DNA from: Diphasiastrum complanatum
Lineage: Eukaryota > Streptophyta > Lycopodiopsida > Lycopodiales > Lycopodiaceae
Direction of reading: 5' to 3'
DNA: 64,000 bases
NCBI GenBank assembly: GCA_029204225.1
Contig: CM055100.1
Location: 20,044,155 to 20,108,154, forward strand
Part shown: piece after piece, positions 21,394 through 31,375 of the stretch
Numbering within the stretch: the first letter of the stretch is position 1
How the letters are laid out: each line of letters opens with the position of its first letter
Position numbers and translations under genes: made by a program
Notes under the pieces: model-generated
The model's database searches: none
Seen by the model: only the letters and a program-made list of their open reading frames with translations
What the model was told of the DNA's origin: nothing

Positions 21394-22250
21394 TCTTCTT
21401 CTGAAGTCTATTTCTAGTAATGTGAATTCCTAGCAAATAGTGGACAGCTCCTAAATCAGTCATGTCAAATTTCTTTGACAGATCACTCTTAGTAGTGTGC
21501 AGAAGAGAAGTGTTGTTAGACAAAATAAATGCATCAGAGTTGATTCTATCGACCCATGCTCTTGCGGCCTGTTTCAGACCATAGATTGCTTTGTACAGCT
21601 TGCACATTTTGTGCTCTTGGCCTTTCACTTTGAATCCTTCTGGTTGGAAGTATACAGCTCCTCTTCAACGTTGTCGTTGAAAAATGTTGTTTTGACATCC
21701 ATTTGGTGTATTTCGAGGTCTTCTGCGGCTGCTAACGCAATCAGAGTCCTGATTGACTGCATCTTGATGATAGGACTAAAAATTTCTTGATAATTCACTC
21801 ATTGGACTTGAGTGAATCATTTAGCCACTAGCAATGCTTTCCATTTAGCAATGAAACCATTAGAGTTGGGCTTCTTCTTGAAGATCCAGTTGTTGTCGAT
21901 AACTCTCTTGTGAGTGGGGAAGTCGACCAGTGTCCAGGTCTGGTTCGTCAAAAGTGAGTTGTACTCGCTTTCCATAGCTTCTTGCCACTTCACAACATCC
22001 TTGGAGTTAATTGCTTTGGCTAGGTGTATCTCTCAAGAATTGTCCGAGTTTGTCAGGATCTGCCGATGTTTGGTTGACCAGGATGCGATGATGCTTCTTC
22101 TTGAAGTTCTTCAGACTTCCTTGAGCTAGCCTGGCCTGGTCTGATGACAGGTACTGTCGGCTGCTCAACTTTTGTAGTTGTAGCTGCAGGTTCTATAGAA
22201 GGAACATCAACGTTGGAAGAATCCATGCTACGTAATGACATAGCATCATT
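21394..22250 (-). pseudogene. Copia fragment Y: reverse transcriptase part
   Basis: The - strand reads KMCKLYKAIYGLKQAARAW, SDLSKKFDMTDLGAVHYLLG and HITRNRLQKKIYLSQR, conserved RT blocks of copia elements. The YVDD-containing stretch between them is lost (NSDAFILSNNTSLLHTTKSD). Upstream pieces match the RT N-terminus and the Ser/Pro/Thr linker. The frame ends at YLSQR where fragment Z begins. Confidence 0.85.
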
Positions 22251-22259
22251 TATCGATGG

Positions 22260-23600
22260 CTGTTTAAAATCATAGTATATATGTTCTTAAAATATTACAT
22301 CCCTAGAGACAAATACTACATTGATGGATGGATCATAAACTTTATAAGCTTTATATTCATCGGGATAGCCAATGAAAATATATTTATTTGTCTTGTGATC
22401 CAGCCTTTTTCTAAGCTGTTTAGGAATGTGAATAAAACATATACAACCAAAGATTTTTAAATGGCTGACACTAGGCTTGTGTCCATGCCAAACTTCATAA
22501 AGAGTTTTGTTGTTGACGGTTTTGGTGATGGATCTATTCTGTAAGTAACAGGCTGCTGCAGTAGCTTCTGCCTAGAAAGATGTGATTAATGTAGCATAGA
22601 TCTAGCTGAGTTGAGAAGCGTTTGATTCTTCCTTTCTGCAATCTCGTTCTGTTGAGGTGAATAGGAAGTGATGAACTGTCTTCTAATACCATGTTCAGCC
22701 ATGTAGTCGGACATCTCGTTAGAGAGGTATTCGCCACCACCATCAGTTCGGAGTGCTTTCACTTTTGTAGATGTTTGTGTCTCAGCCATGGCCTTGAATC
22801 TCTTGAAGCATTCAAAGACTTCAGATTTGTGCTTAATGAACTTGTTTGTAGAACATCTAGAATAATCATCTATGAAAGTGATAAAATAGATTGCATCTCC
22901 TAAGGACGGAGTTGGCATTGGACCACAAGGATCACTATGTACAAGATCCAATACATGCTTTGTTTTGATGGAATGTGATTTGGGGAACTTGCTTCTAGAG
23001 TGTTTGGCATAGACGCATGAACAAAAGAAAGGTTTTCTATCTAATGAAGAGGGGAAATACAATCCATCAACTAAATTATTACAACGCATATAGAAAATTG
23101 ATCTTGTATTCACGTGTCCAAATCGACTATGCCACAGAATAGCATTATCATTTACATTTTCATGAGAGATGCTAGCTATTGCAACTGAATTAGAGAGCAC
23201 GTAAAGATTTCCGACTCTAGTGCATGTAGTCAAAGTAATATCTTCCTCGAATATTGTACACTGCTCAGATGAGAAAGTAACAGTGTAGCCCTCATCAGTT
23301 ATCTTAGAGACTGATAACAAGTTCTTTGATAGCTGAGGAATGTGAAGGACATTGGGAACACAAATAGATAGATCGTTGTTGAATGTGATTTTGACTATCC
23401 CTTTGCCTTCAATGCGTATGGTGCTTGAATCTCTGAGGTAGATGAATTAATCTATGTTGTAAGCTGCATACTCAGTGAACCATTCCTTGCGAGAGGTCAT
23501 GTATTGGGTAACGTCATTGTCCAGGTACCAACTATCACAGTCTTCGTTGCTGTTGTTTTAAGCCATTAACAAGTGTGTATCTTGTTCCTTGAATTCCGTC
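22260..23600 (-). pseudogene. Copia fragment Y: protease remnant and integrase
   Basis: Open from 23320 to 22586: LLSVSKITDEGYTVTFSS, LWHSRFGHVNTRS, KTKHVLDLVHSDPCGPM, ITFIDDYSR, ALRTDGGGEYLSNEMSDYM and QNEIAERKNQTLLNSARSM. This is pre-integrase zinc finger then integrase core, with catalytic residues partly preserved. C-terminal blocks (KHKSEVFECF, later GYPDEYKAYK) continue to about 22260 with interruptions. The protease upstream (23560-23330) reads SWYLDNDVTQYMT, so the DSGA active site is destroyed. Confidence 0.88.
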
Positions 23601-23613
23601 GCATTGGAGGAGT

Positions 23614-23863
23614 CTAGCTGCTATTGTTGTTGCTTTTTTGTCTCATTGTAGATGCGGATGCAACACTCCTTGATGTCATGATTGGCTCTCTTGCAATATC
23701 TGCAAAAAAGCTTCTTACGCGATCCACCATACTCACCTTGAGTGTGAGGCTTCTGTTGTTGCTGTAACACTTGATCCTTGCCCTTGGAATAGTCATTCTT
23801 CTTGGTGTCCAAGGCCATGGATTTGTCTTTGATGGACAAGCCACTGGTCTGCAAGTGGTTCAC
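23614..23863 (-). pseudogene. Copia fragment Y: gag zinc knuckle
   Basis: FCRYCKRANHDIKECCIRIY is a CX2CX4HX4C nucleocapsid knuckle, preceded by a Gln/Lys-rich linker. It lies upstream (on the - strand) of the fragment Y protease remnant, in the normal copia order. The same knuckle type recurs at 55795 on the + strand (FCKYCKRTNHDIKDC). Confidence 0.85.
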
Positions 23864-23990
23864 CTTTGACTTTTTCTTGGCGAATGCCTCCTCAGGTGTA
23901 CAGGGCCATGGATTTGTCTTTGATGGACAAGCCGCTGGTATGCAAGTGGTTCACTTTTGGCTTCTTTTTGGCGAATGCCTCCTCAAGTGT
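23813..23990. repeat. 91-bp tandem duplication across a copia-copia join
   Basis: Two near-identical copies, 23813-23903 and 23904-about 23990, both contain GGCCATGGATTTGTCTTTGA and GCGAATGCCTCCTCA. On the - strand each encodes EEAFAKKKxKVNHLxTSGLS then IKDKSMAL: the integrase block of fragment X fused to a gag-like segment that continues into fragment Y. Confidence 0.9.
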
Positions 23991-24689
23991 TATCTTTGGT
24001 ACGACAATGGTAGGACTTCTATTTTGAAGATAGACTGCGGTATCGCATGCTTCTGACCAAAAATCTTTTGGTAGCTTCATCTCAACAAGCATAGATCTGA
24101 CACTTTCCACAATCGTACGATTCTTGCGCTCAACTACACCATTAAGTTTAGGAGTATCAACTTGCGTAAATTGTCTTTTGATCCCACATTGATCACAAAG
24201 ATCATTGAATTCAATAGACTTGTACTCACCTCCACTATTAGATCTTAGGACTTTGATCTTCCTACCTGTTTGATTTTTGACCATTGCTTTGAAGCTCTTG
24301 AAATTGGCAAAAGCATTCGATTTCTTCTTTAAGAAGTAAATCCACGTCTTATGTGACATATCATTTATGAAGGTCATGAAATAAAAAGCTCCACCCATGG
24401 ACATAGTCTTCATAGGCCCGCATAGATCTGTGTGGATCAAGTCCAAGATGTTCTTTTCTCTTGCAACACCACCTTTCTTGGATTTCTCTTGATGTTGCTT
24501 CCCATACACACATGATTCGCACATCGTTTTCAAGTGGTCTTTTATCATAGGCAATCCTTTCACCATTTCCAATTTCCTCATCAAGCTAAGCCTTCCTAGG
24601 TTCAAATGACCAAGCCTTTTATGCCACAGTTCAGTTTGCGATGGAATGGACGAGATAAGTCCATGTTGCCCGTTAATTGTAGCGTTCAA
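23892..24689 (-). pseudogene. Copia fragment X: integrase
   Basis: A 265-codon open frame with LWHKRLGHLNLGRLSLM, MCESCVYGKQHQ, ILDLIHTDLCGPMKTMSMGG, YFMTFINDMSHKTWIYFLKK, VLRSNSGGEYKSIEF, PKLNGVVERKNRTIVESVRS and FWSEACDTAVYLQNRSP. This is pre-integrase finger plus integrase core. Two catalytic positions look changed: the first block has HTDLCGPM intact, but the usual RTDxGGE is RSNSGGE (Asp to Asn). So inactive despite the long frame. Confidence 0.9.
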
Positions 24690-25055
24690 CTAGTACAATT
24701 TAGTGTTGGGCTCTCTTATACCATCCGCAATGACTTTGAACTTTTGGTTCACCTCCTTCACAAAGCAACGATCATGAGCAAATTCTACTTTCAACTTTTG
24801 ATCAGTAATGACACCAATGGAAAGTAGATTTTTCTTCAAACCTAGTACATAATGTACCTCCTTGATCGTCTTGCTTTTGCCATCAAGTAGTTGGATGTAA
24901 AGGGTACCTATCCCCTTGATCTTGCACACATCACCATTTGCTTGTGAAACAGACATTCTATTGTCCAACTCTTTCAAGCTACTGAACCAATCTTTATTAC
25001 CTGTCATGTGTCCCAAGTCAATATACCACGCTTGATCATCTTGATTGGATGACAA
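24690..25055 (-). pseudogene. Copia fragment X: aspartic protease, active site deleted
   Basis: A 121-codon frame starting SNQDDQAWYIDLGHMTGNKD, followed by KIKGIGTLYIQLLDGKSKTI and KEVHYVLGLKKNLLSIGV. Copia proteases normally read W-x-I/L-DSGAS/T-x-HMTG. Here DSGAxx is shortened to DLG, so the catalytic loop is gone. Upstream lies gag, downstream integrase, in normal order. Confidence 0.88.
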
Positions 25056-25785
25056 TGCTGATAGCTAGAGTCTTGAACTTCACCTTTGTCGACAAGGTTA
25101 CCTGTTTGCTTTGGTTTCCCCTTGCCTGATTCTGCCAAGAATTTACGACACTCGCTTTTTCAATGGCCCTTTTGCCACAATGGAAGCATTTGCCCTTCTT
25201 CTTGGTCTTGCTAGATGATCCCTCATCTCCTGAGTCTTGGCGAATTACTGCTTAGACTTCTTCTTACCCTTGTCTTTGTCTTGTTTTTGGCATGTCGCAG
25301 GTGCTTAATCATCAGTATTTTGATAGCTTTCACCATTTCTGATAAGGTTCTGCAATGTCGCACAATGCATTGTGCACCAGCTCAACATCACGTATGCGCT
25401 CACCAATAGAATGTAGTTCATCCCTTATTGTCTTGATTCTGGTCATATAAGTCTGAATGTGCTCTCCTTACTCCATTTGGGCACTATTCAGTTTTGACTT
25501 CAGAAACATAATCCTTGATGGATTTGACGTCTCGAACTGCTCCTTTACCACATCCCATGTCTATCTAGGTGTAATGGCATCACTTATCTGGATAATGATG
25601 TGGTCTTTCACTGAGAAGTTGATGAAGGTCAAAGTTCTCCTCATCTTCCTATCGAACACTTTAATGTCCGCTTCATTTGGCAGTCTTCTCTCATCACCTG
25701 TGATGACATCCCATAGTTCCTTCTCTATCAATATTTTATCATTTTGAATTTCTACACTGCACCCCGTCCAATTTGCTATTTTCAC
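25056..25785 (-). pseudogene. Copia fragment X: gag
   Basis: The - strand encodes LIEKELWDVITGDERRLPNE and KMRRTLTFINFSVKDHIIIQ, then WDVVKEQFETSNPSRIMFLK, IQTYMTRIKTIRDELHSIGE and GKCFHCGK: the copia capsid of the UBN2 type followed by a nucleocapsid knuckle. The knuckle is broken by a frameshift after CFHCGK. Several stops occur. The 5' end, PBS and LTR are not visible beyond 25785. Confidence 0.75.
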
Positions 25786-25799
25786 TCAAAATGGACTCT

Positions 25800-26944
25800 C
25801 CCATGTTTGCCATCCCAAAACTGCCTAAAACTACAATCGTTGACTAAAAGAGGCGTTTCGAGTACAATGGCGACGTCAATTATTTTGATGACCTACTAAA
25901 ATTTCAGCGAGGATACAGTAATTTCCTTGTCCAAGGAACCTCAGCCTCTTGCTAGCGGAAGAGTAAGCGACACATGAGAATTTGTTGATGTCTTGGTTCA
26001 AGATTACAATGTGGTTACGATAGTCGAGGAAATTGTAGAAGAGGTGCCACTTGAAAGTACAGTGGCTACTCAAGAAAAAGAAAAAAATGTAACTGACCTC
26101 GAGGATTCCCTTTTGTTTTAAAAAATAATTGCATTTATATTTTTTGATGAAATTAAGAATTTGAAATATTTTAAAAATTTTAACATTGATAATCATTACC
26201 AAAAATTAAAATTGTAACAATTTGTCAAGTTTATAATATTTTGATTTTAGATGTGTTTTTATAATATTTTTGTAAAAAAAAATTATTGTTAAAAATTTTC
26301 AGAAATGAAAAAGAAAATTCGATTTTTTTCAGGGTGATTTAAATATTTTCACAAATCATTTAATCTCGATTATTGAGAAGTAATTCTATTTGCGTTTATT
26401 TAATGTTTAAATATTTAATAAACTTACGTAGGTATAAATAAAGATTTTCAGAAATTTAAGACTTTAAAAAATATTGATTCAAATTTTTAACATAATTTAA
26501 AAAATATTTTTTTTGATACAAGAATTGTAATTTAAAAAACTTTTAAAATTCCAGAAAAAAATACTATAACTTTTGTTTTAAGTAAGCAGAAAATATTTTA
26601 AAGGTATTTTAGTGGTTGTGTATCTAATAATTTTATTTTGAGTAGTATTATTATTTATTATAAGCTAATTTTAAGCTATTTATGAAAATCTATTGGCCAA
26701 AGTTTTGTAGCTTGAATTATTTTCTTGCAAAATACAACATTTTTTTAACATTACAATATATTTATTTGAAGCATTTTAAATTTGGACACTTTTTAGAAAA
26801 AAAAATTAAAAAAATGGGTCTCCAAGTCATTTCTTTTTTTTTTGGTCATCATGTTTTAGATTTGATTTGATTTATTTATGCAAGCTTCAAATGTGATCTG
26901 GAATAAGTGTACATTTAGTTTGATGCCTAAATCACACTTGCGCT
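25800..26944. other. Very AT-rich DNA, no gene recognised
   Basis: Long A and T runs, many stops in all frames, no recognisable motif. Confidence 0.55.
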
Positions 26945-27350
26945 TAAGAGAGGGAGTAGAATTAGTAAGCTCAACTGTGATTGTACTGTTAGTGTAGTTT
27001 ACAGTTGTTATGTATTGTTTCTGTTTGGTAGATAGGCTTTAGTTAAAAAGCCAGCCCAGGGCTTGTCCCGGGCCGATAACGGGATTACATATGTATATAG
27101 CTAACAATGCCACGTAGAGGCCAACAGTGAAATTCATGCATTTATTAGGCTTATGCGACATGGCGTCCCCATGGTAAAGGGGACCTTTACTTGTATATGT
27201 ATCATTCTCTTTGTAATAAAGATGTTTTTGCTTTGTGAGTTCTTTGCTTATATGAGCTCCTCCATCACTCTGTTGCTTATGGATGTCGTTTGTGGTTTCG
27301 ATGGATGGCAATCAATCAGTGATTGCATCTCTGATCTATACTCTCCACTA
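26945..27350 (+). mobile_element. Candidate solo LTR or small LTR element
   Basis: A purine run (AAGAGAGGGAG, 26945-26955) is followed by about 400 bp containing a TATA-like ATGTATATA near 27090, a short transcribed-type segment, and AATAAA at 27219 with a GT-rich tail. TATA to AATAAA within about 130 bp is typical of U3-R-U5. No partner LTR, PBS or target duplication was seen. Confidence 0.3.
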
Positions 27351-27378
27351 GATCCGAATTTCCGCATAGAATGTTAAC

Positions 27379-27522
27379 TGTAAAGCCATTGAGAAAGGTG
27401 AGGATATGCTGCGTGCCTTGGAGAAGATAGAGGAGGAGCCAGAGTATTTCAGTTTTAATGCCATTGAAGCACCTATTCTAGAGAGGGCTTGGATGACGAC
27501 AATGTTTGACTATGGGCACTGC
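27379..27522 (+). other. Short coding-like fragment
   Basis: Frame KAIEKGEDMLRALEKIEEEP..FNAIEAPILERAWMTTMF ends at TGA 27520-27522. The charged, alanine/leucine-patterned start looks like real protein, but it is about 48 codons with no start and no family I recognise. Nothing further is recognised from 27523 to 28350. Confidence 0.25.
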
Positions 27523-28354
27523 TGAGAAGGAAGATTAATCAGGGAACAGATTCTAGAGCATTGAGTATTTGATCACATTCATGCTTCGATCTTGGCTCTT
27601 CACTATCTAGATTCTTGATTAGTATTCATGGATCATTGAGTCCTGATTTTGGTACTATGTACTAAGTAGGCATTGGGCAATAGAAGTGCCACAAATTACA
27701 ATACATATCTATGTAGTATGACATTCCCACACACCATGGTTATTTCAACATAGTAAAGTTTGTGATTTGTGGCTTGTGACTTGCCTCGACTTTCAACGTC
27801 TATTCTCTCATCTTCTCATCTTCTTGAATTGTTCTTTGTTTAGTAATATAGTTACTCACTCAGAGACTCCCAACTACAAACTTACAAGCAAACTTTAACA
27901 AGTTTCAGCTTTGATGTTTCAGATTTTAAGCATGTCTACAATCTAACATTTTTTGAGCTTGTCTAACTTTTAGGCATCATCCTCATATAAAAGTCTACCA
28001 CATCTTTTGTCTGGACGTTTTTTTGAAATGGCAAATCGTAAACATTTGAAAAAGTGATAGGGACATTCTGGACTAAAGAAAGGCCCATCTGACCTATGTG
28101 GCACTTGGGAATTAGAACGATTCCTGGGTTACATTGGTTATACATGAAATCTGGTATAAGGAAACTAGGGTGACCGTAATTTTGAGTATGCTTTCATGAT
28201 AGTAATATTAAATTGCTTTTGATTTAATTTTTGTATATTCAAGTATGTTTTCATGCCGATATTAATGAATAGCAACAAGGCACTTATGGTCAGCCATGAT
28301 GTAATCCATTCAAGCATTTATGGTTGCCCTTGATTCATTATGGGCAAATTACCC

Positions 28355-28495
28355 AAGGGAGTTGGCTCAATTGGTTAGCTTGACATCCAAAGTTTCTTTG
28401 GTCTCAAGTTCGAGCCTTCCATTGGAAACCAAGAAGCATTCTGGGCAAATTTTATTGCCTTAATGCAATTTATCAATAACAGCATAAAAAGATAC
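28355..28495 (+). mobile_element. tRNA-related SINE candidate
   Basis: TTGGCTCAATTGGTTAGC (28363-28380) fits the pol III A box, and GTCTCAAGTTCGAGCCTTCC (28399-28418) fits the B box at normal spacing for a tRNA head. The anticodon arm is not tRNA-like enough for a functional tRNA and no 3' acceptor stem pairs with the 5' end. GGGCAAATT occurs at both ends (28341 and 28443), possibly a target duplication around a very short or truncated copy. Confidence 0.5.
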
Positions 28496-28499
28496 TCAA

Positions 28500-29480
28500 A
28501 TTTACAGAAAATTTAAACATGTGAAAAAAAGTCAAATAAGTCCTCAGGCTATGTTCATGGCAGATGCACTTTTTGAATGCTACACTAAGCCTGGAAGACT
28601 CCCCTCTCAGGAATAACAATCTTAGAAATTTGGCTGCACTTTCATTCTATCATTTTGACCACCAATGACAAGCTCGAATATTAACATATAATCTGTGTAA
28701 GATGTTACCATATTAGAGCTTGCAAGGATGCTATAGGGTTTTTTAACATGTGACAAACTTAGTTTTCGCATATTGGTAAATTAACATGGTCCATACTTAT
28801 TGCTGATTTACTTCACGTCAAGATTTATTTTCATATTCAGGATATGGAATCATATCCCTTAAAACCTCAATTACTGTCGCCAATTTATAAGTGAAGAACC
28901 CAACCAACATAGGAATCAGCTGTAAATGTACAGCACCATATTCTGGGACTAATATTCTGCACAGGTGTACACATTGCTACATATTAGTCCATGTATAAGC
29001 ATCAATTGGCAAATTGAAAATTGTCCTGCTTAGTAACTACGATGATATGACAGTCAACAGATATCATTTTGCTAAAACAATGTAGGATAGTAAGGCTCAA
29101 ATTGGCAGCAAGTAGGAGAATTTTTAGCCATGTTGTTTCATAGATTCAATGTACATCCCCACGTGGGGCAGAGCTATCATCTATGACAGAAAATGCTTAG
29201 ATGCACAACACATGTATAAGGTTTATAAACGATAGGTGTGTATGCCAGAAAATTTCCATAACAGATTCATTCACAAATTTTTACATGGGGACTGAGAACT
29301 TGCGAGCCATCTTGTCAAGTATTCTGATTATCATAAATGCAGGTGGTAATTCTACAACCATGTCTGCTTGAAATTGGTCATGTAAATTGATTATGCAATT
29401 TTTCGTTCCCAAATGCAGATGATATGGGGCTCAAACCTGACAGTTCATGAAAGCACTTATAGAGTGTGGGAAAAACGTAC
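28500..29480. other. No gene recognised (possible 3' region of the CGL160-like gene)
   Basis: Lies just downstream (on the - strand) of the last CGL160-like exon found. I searched for the expected C-terminal membrane segment in this stretch on the - strand and did not find it. No transposon signature seen. Confidence 0.4.
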
Positions 29481-31333
29481 TCATTCCAACGATTGTAGAT
29501 CATCACCAGCAAAACAGGAACCAACAATCGTGGCTGGCCAATTGCTCCTCTGTGAACAACACAAAACGTTGACTATGAAGTAAACAAAGCTTAGTTTTAT
29601 CCTAAAAGGTATGTCTAACAAGTAAAGATACAAATGATCTTGTAGAGTTGTTCCACAACAACACAAAAGTTTTAACCACCTTCAAAGGTCAGTTCGTTCC
29701 ATAGGTAAGATGTGAATTAGCATTAACAACCAAAAAAATCGTTGCCAGACTTTGGGAATAAATGTCCACATAACACAGACTATTAATAGTATAAATAAAA
29801 AAATTGATTTATGTTCTACAAATGTCAGTCCACACCATATGCCTGAGCATAGTAAGTATCCTCTCTCTGTCTCTCTCTCTCTGCCCAATGCCTATGTACA
29901 TTGATATGCCAAAATACAACAAGGTTGACAGAGATACTGAGATTTTTGTTGAAAGAGGTGGCTTTCCTTCACAAAAGATCAGAATCACTTGGAACCTTCA
30001 CTGAACTTCTATTTTTGGAACTAACCTCACTGATTTTTTGAGAGCTTATCTGAGTCAGAGGAAGCTTTAGTAGGTCGCGGGCGAAGGTTGGTTGCCACAA
30101 TTTTTTTGAATTTTGAAGGTTCTTGATGAACAAGGCTATTTCTATCACTTTAAACTTTGCTGGCTTCCAGAACTGAGCAAGAACCCTCGCTTGACCCAAA
30201 GAATACCAAATTTGGTATACTGGAGGAAGAAGAAGGTTGGTTGACCAATTTAGAGCGATTTGCTCTTTTTTTAATGAATTTCTTACAAGGGTTTTTTGAT
30301 TTTTTTGCTTATATTTTTCAAGTTTCTGGAAAATGGCTGGGAAGTAACCTGCAATATGAAGGTTCACTATATCAAGCCGGTACTGCCTGCAAGTGGGTGA
30401 AGATTGGTTGCAGAGGAACAGAATGTTATGAGCGTCTGATGAAGATTTTGCCCCCTTTCTTCTCCAAATTGCAAAAAATGAGCGATTCTTGGTATTTTTC
30501 TGATTTTTTTTTTCCAAATGGATCTTAGCACTGATGTATTGCATGCTCTTCCTTAGTCATCAATTACAAATGATTACAAGCAGGAATTCCATTCAAGATC
30601 ACTCAAATCATCAAAATCTAACCCTAAAACCACCGAAAATGCAAATCTAACCCTACTATGCCTTTAATTATACATCGATTCTACATGTATGCTGTCGTCG
30701 ACATAGCATGTTGCCAAAACGATTTGGGCAACGAAGCAATGCAAGCTAACATTCATCCAAGCATCATGAACATGCTAACAAAATAAAAATAATTGCGTTG
30801 CTCTCTGGCAACGACTCCAAAATTGTAGGGACTATCCTTATCCACCTTCACCCTAATTCCAAGCACATGCAAAGCAATCAAGATATAAAGAGGATTCTTC
30901 TATCACACCATGTTGCATAGTCGCAAAATGTCAAAAGACAAATTGTCGTGCAAGTCAAAGTCACCAATAACACATGTTGCAAAGTCGCACTATTGTAGAA
31001 GTTGCAAACTACCATTGCAAAAATGGCACAAAATGCTAGAAAAGGCTCAAATTCCCGAAAGTCACAAAATGCCACGATAATTGCAGCGTTCAAAATCTCA
31101 ATAGTCACAAAACTCATTTGCTTTGTGCTCCACAATGCTAGGGTTTTGTGGGCGTGATTTGTTTGTTGGGATGGTGACAAGGAACAAGCACATACCTTGG
31201 ATATAGGTTGACTTGTTAAAGTTTTGTTATTGTAATGCTTGGAATTGGTTTATTATTATTTTTATTAAAGAAAAGTTATATGTTAAAGGGTTTAAAAGTA
31301 TGGTTTTGACTTGTCAAGAGGGACAATGTGTTG

Positions 31334-31375
<42 letters not shown>

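Noticed and set aside
21281-21628. A single 115-codon RT protein
   Set aside because: The frame runs by chance from RT of fragment Y into shifted integrase DNA of fragment Z; it is a join, not one protein.
28363-28420. Functional tRNA gene
   Set aside because: A and B boxes fit, but the acceptor stem ends do not pair and the body lacks a convincing anticodon arm; a SINE head is more likely.
29969-30544. 191-codon - strand gene in the CGL160 intron
   Set aside because: It coincides with gypsy element C leader, its composition is AT-driven, and it has no motif.
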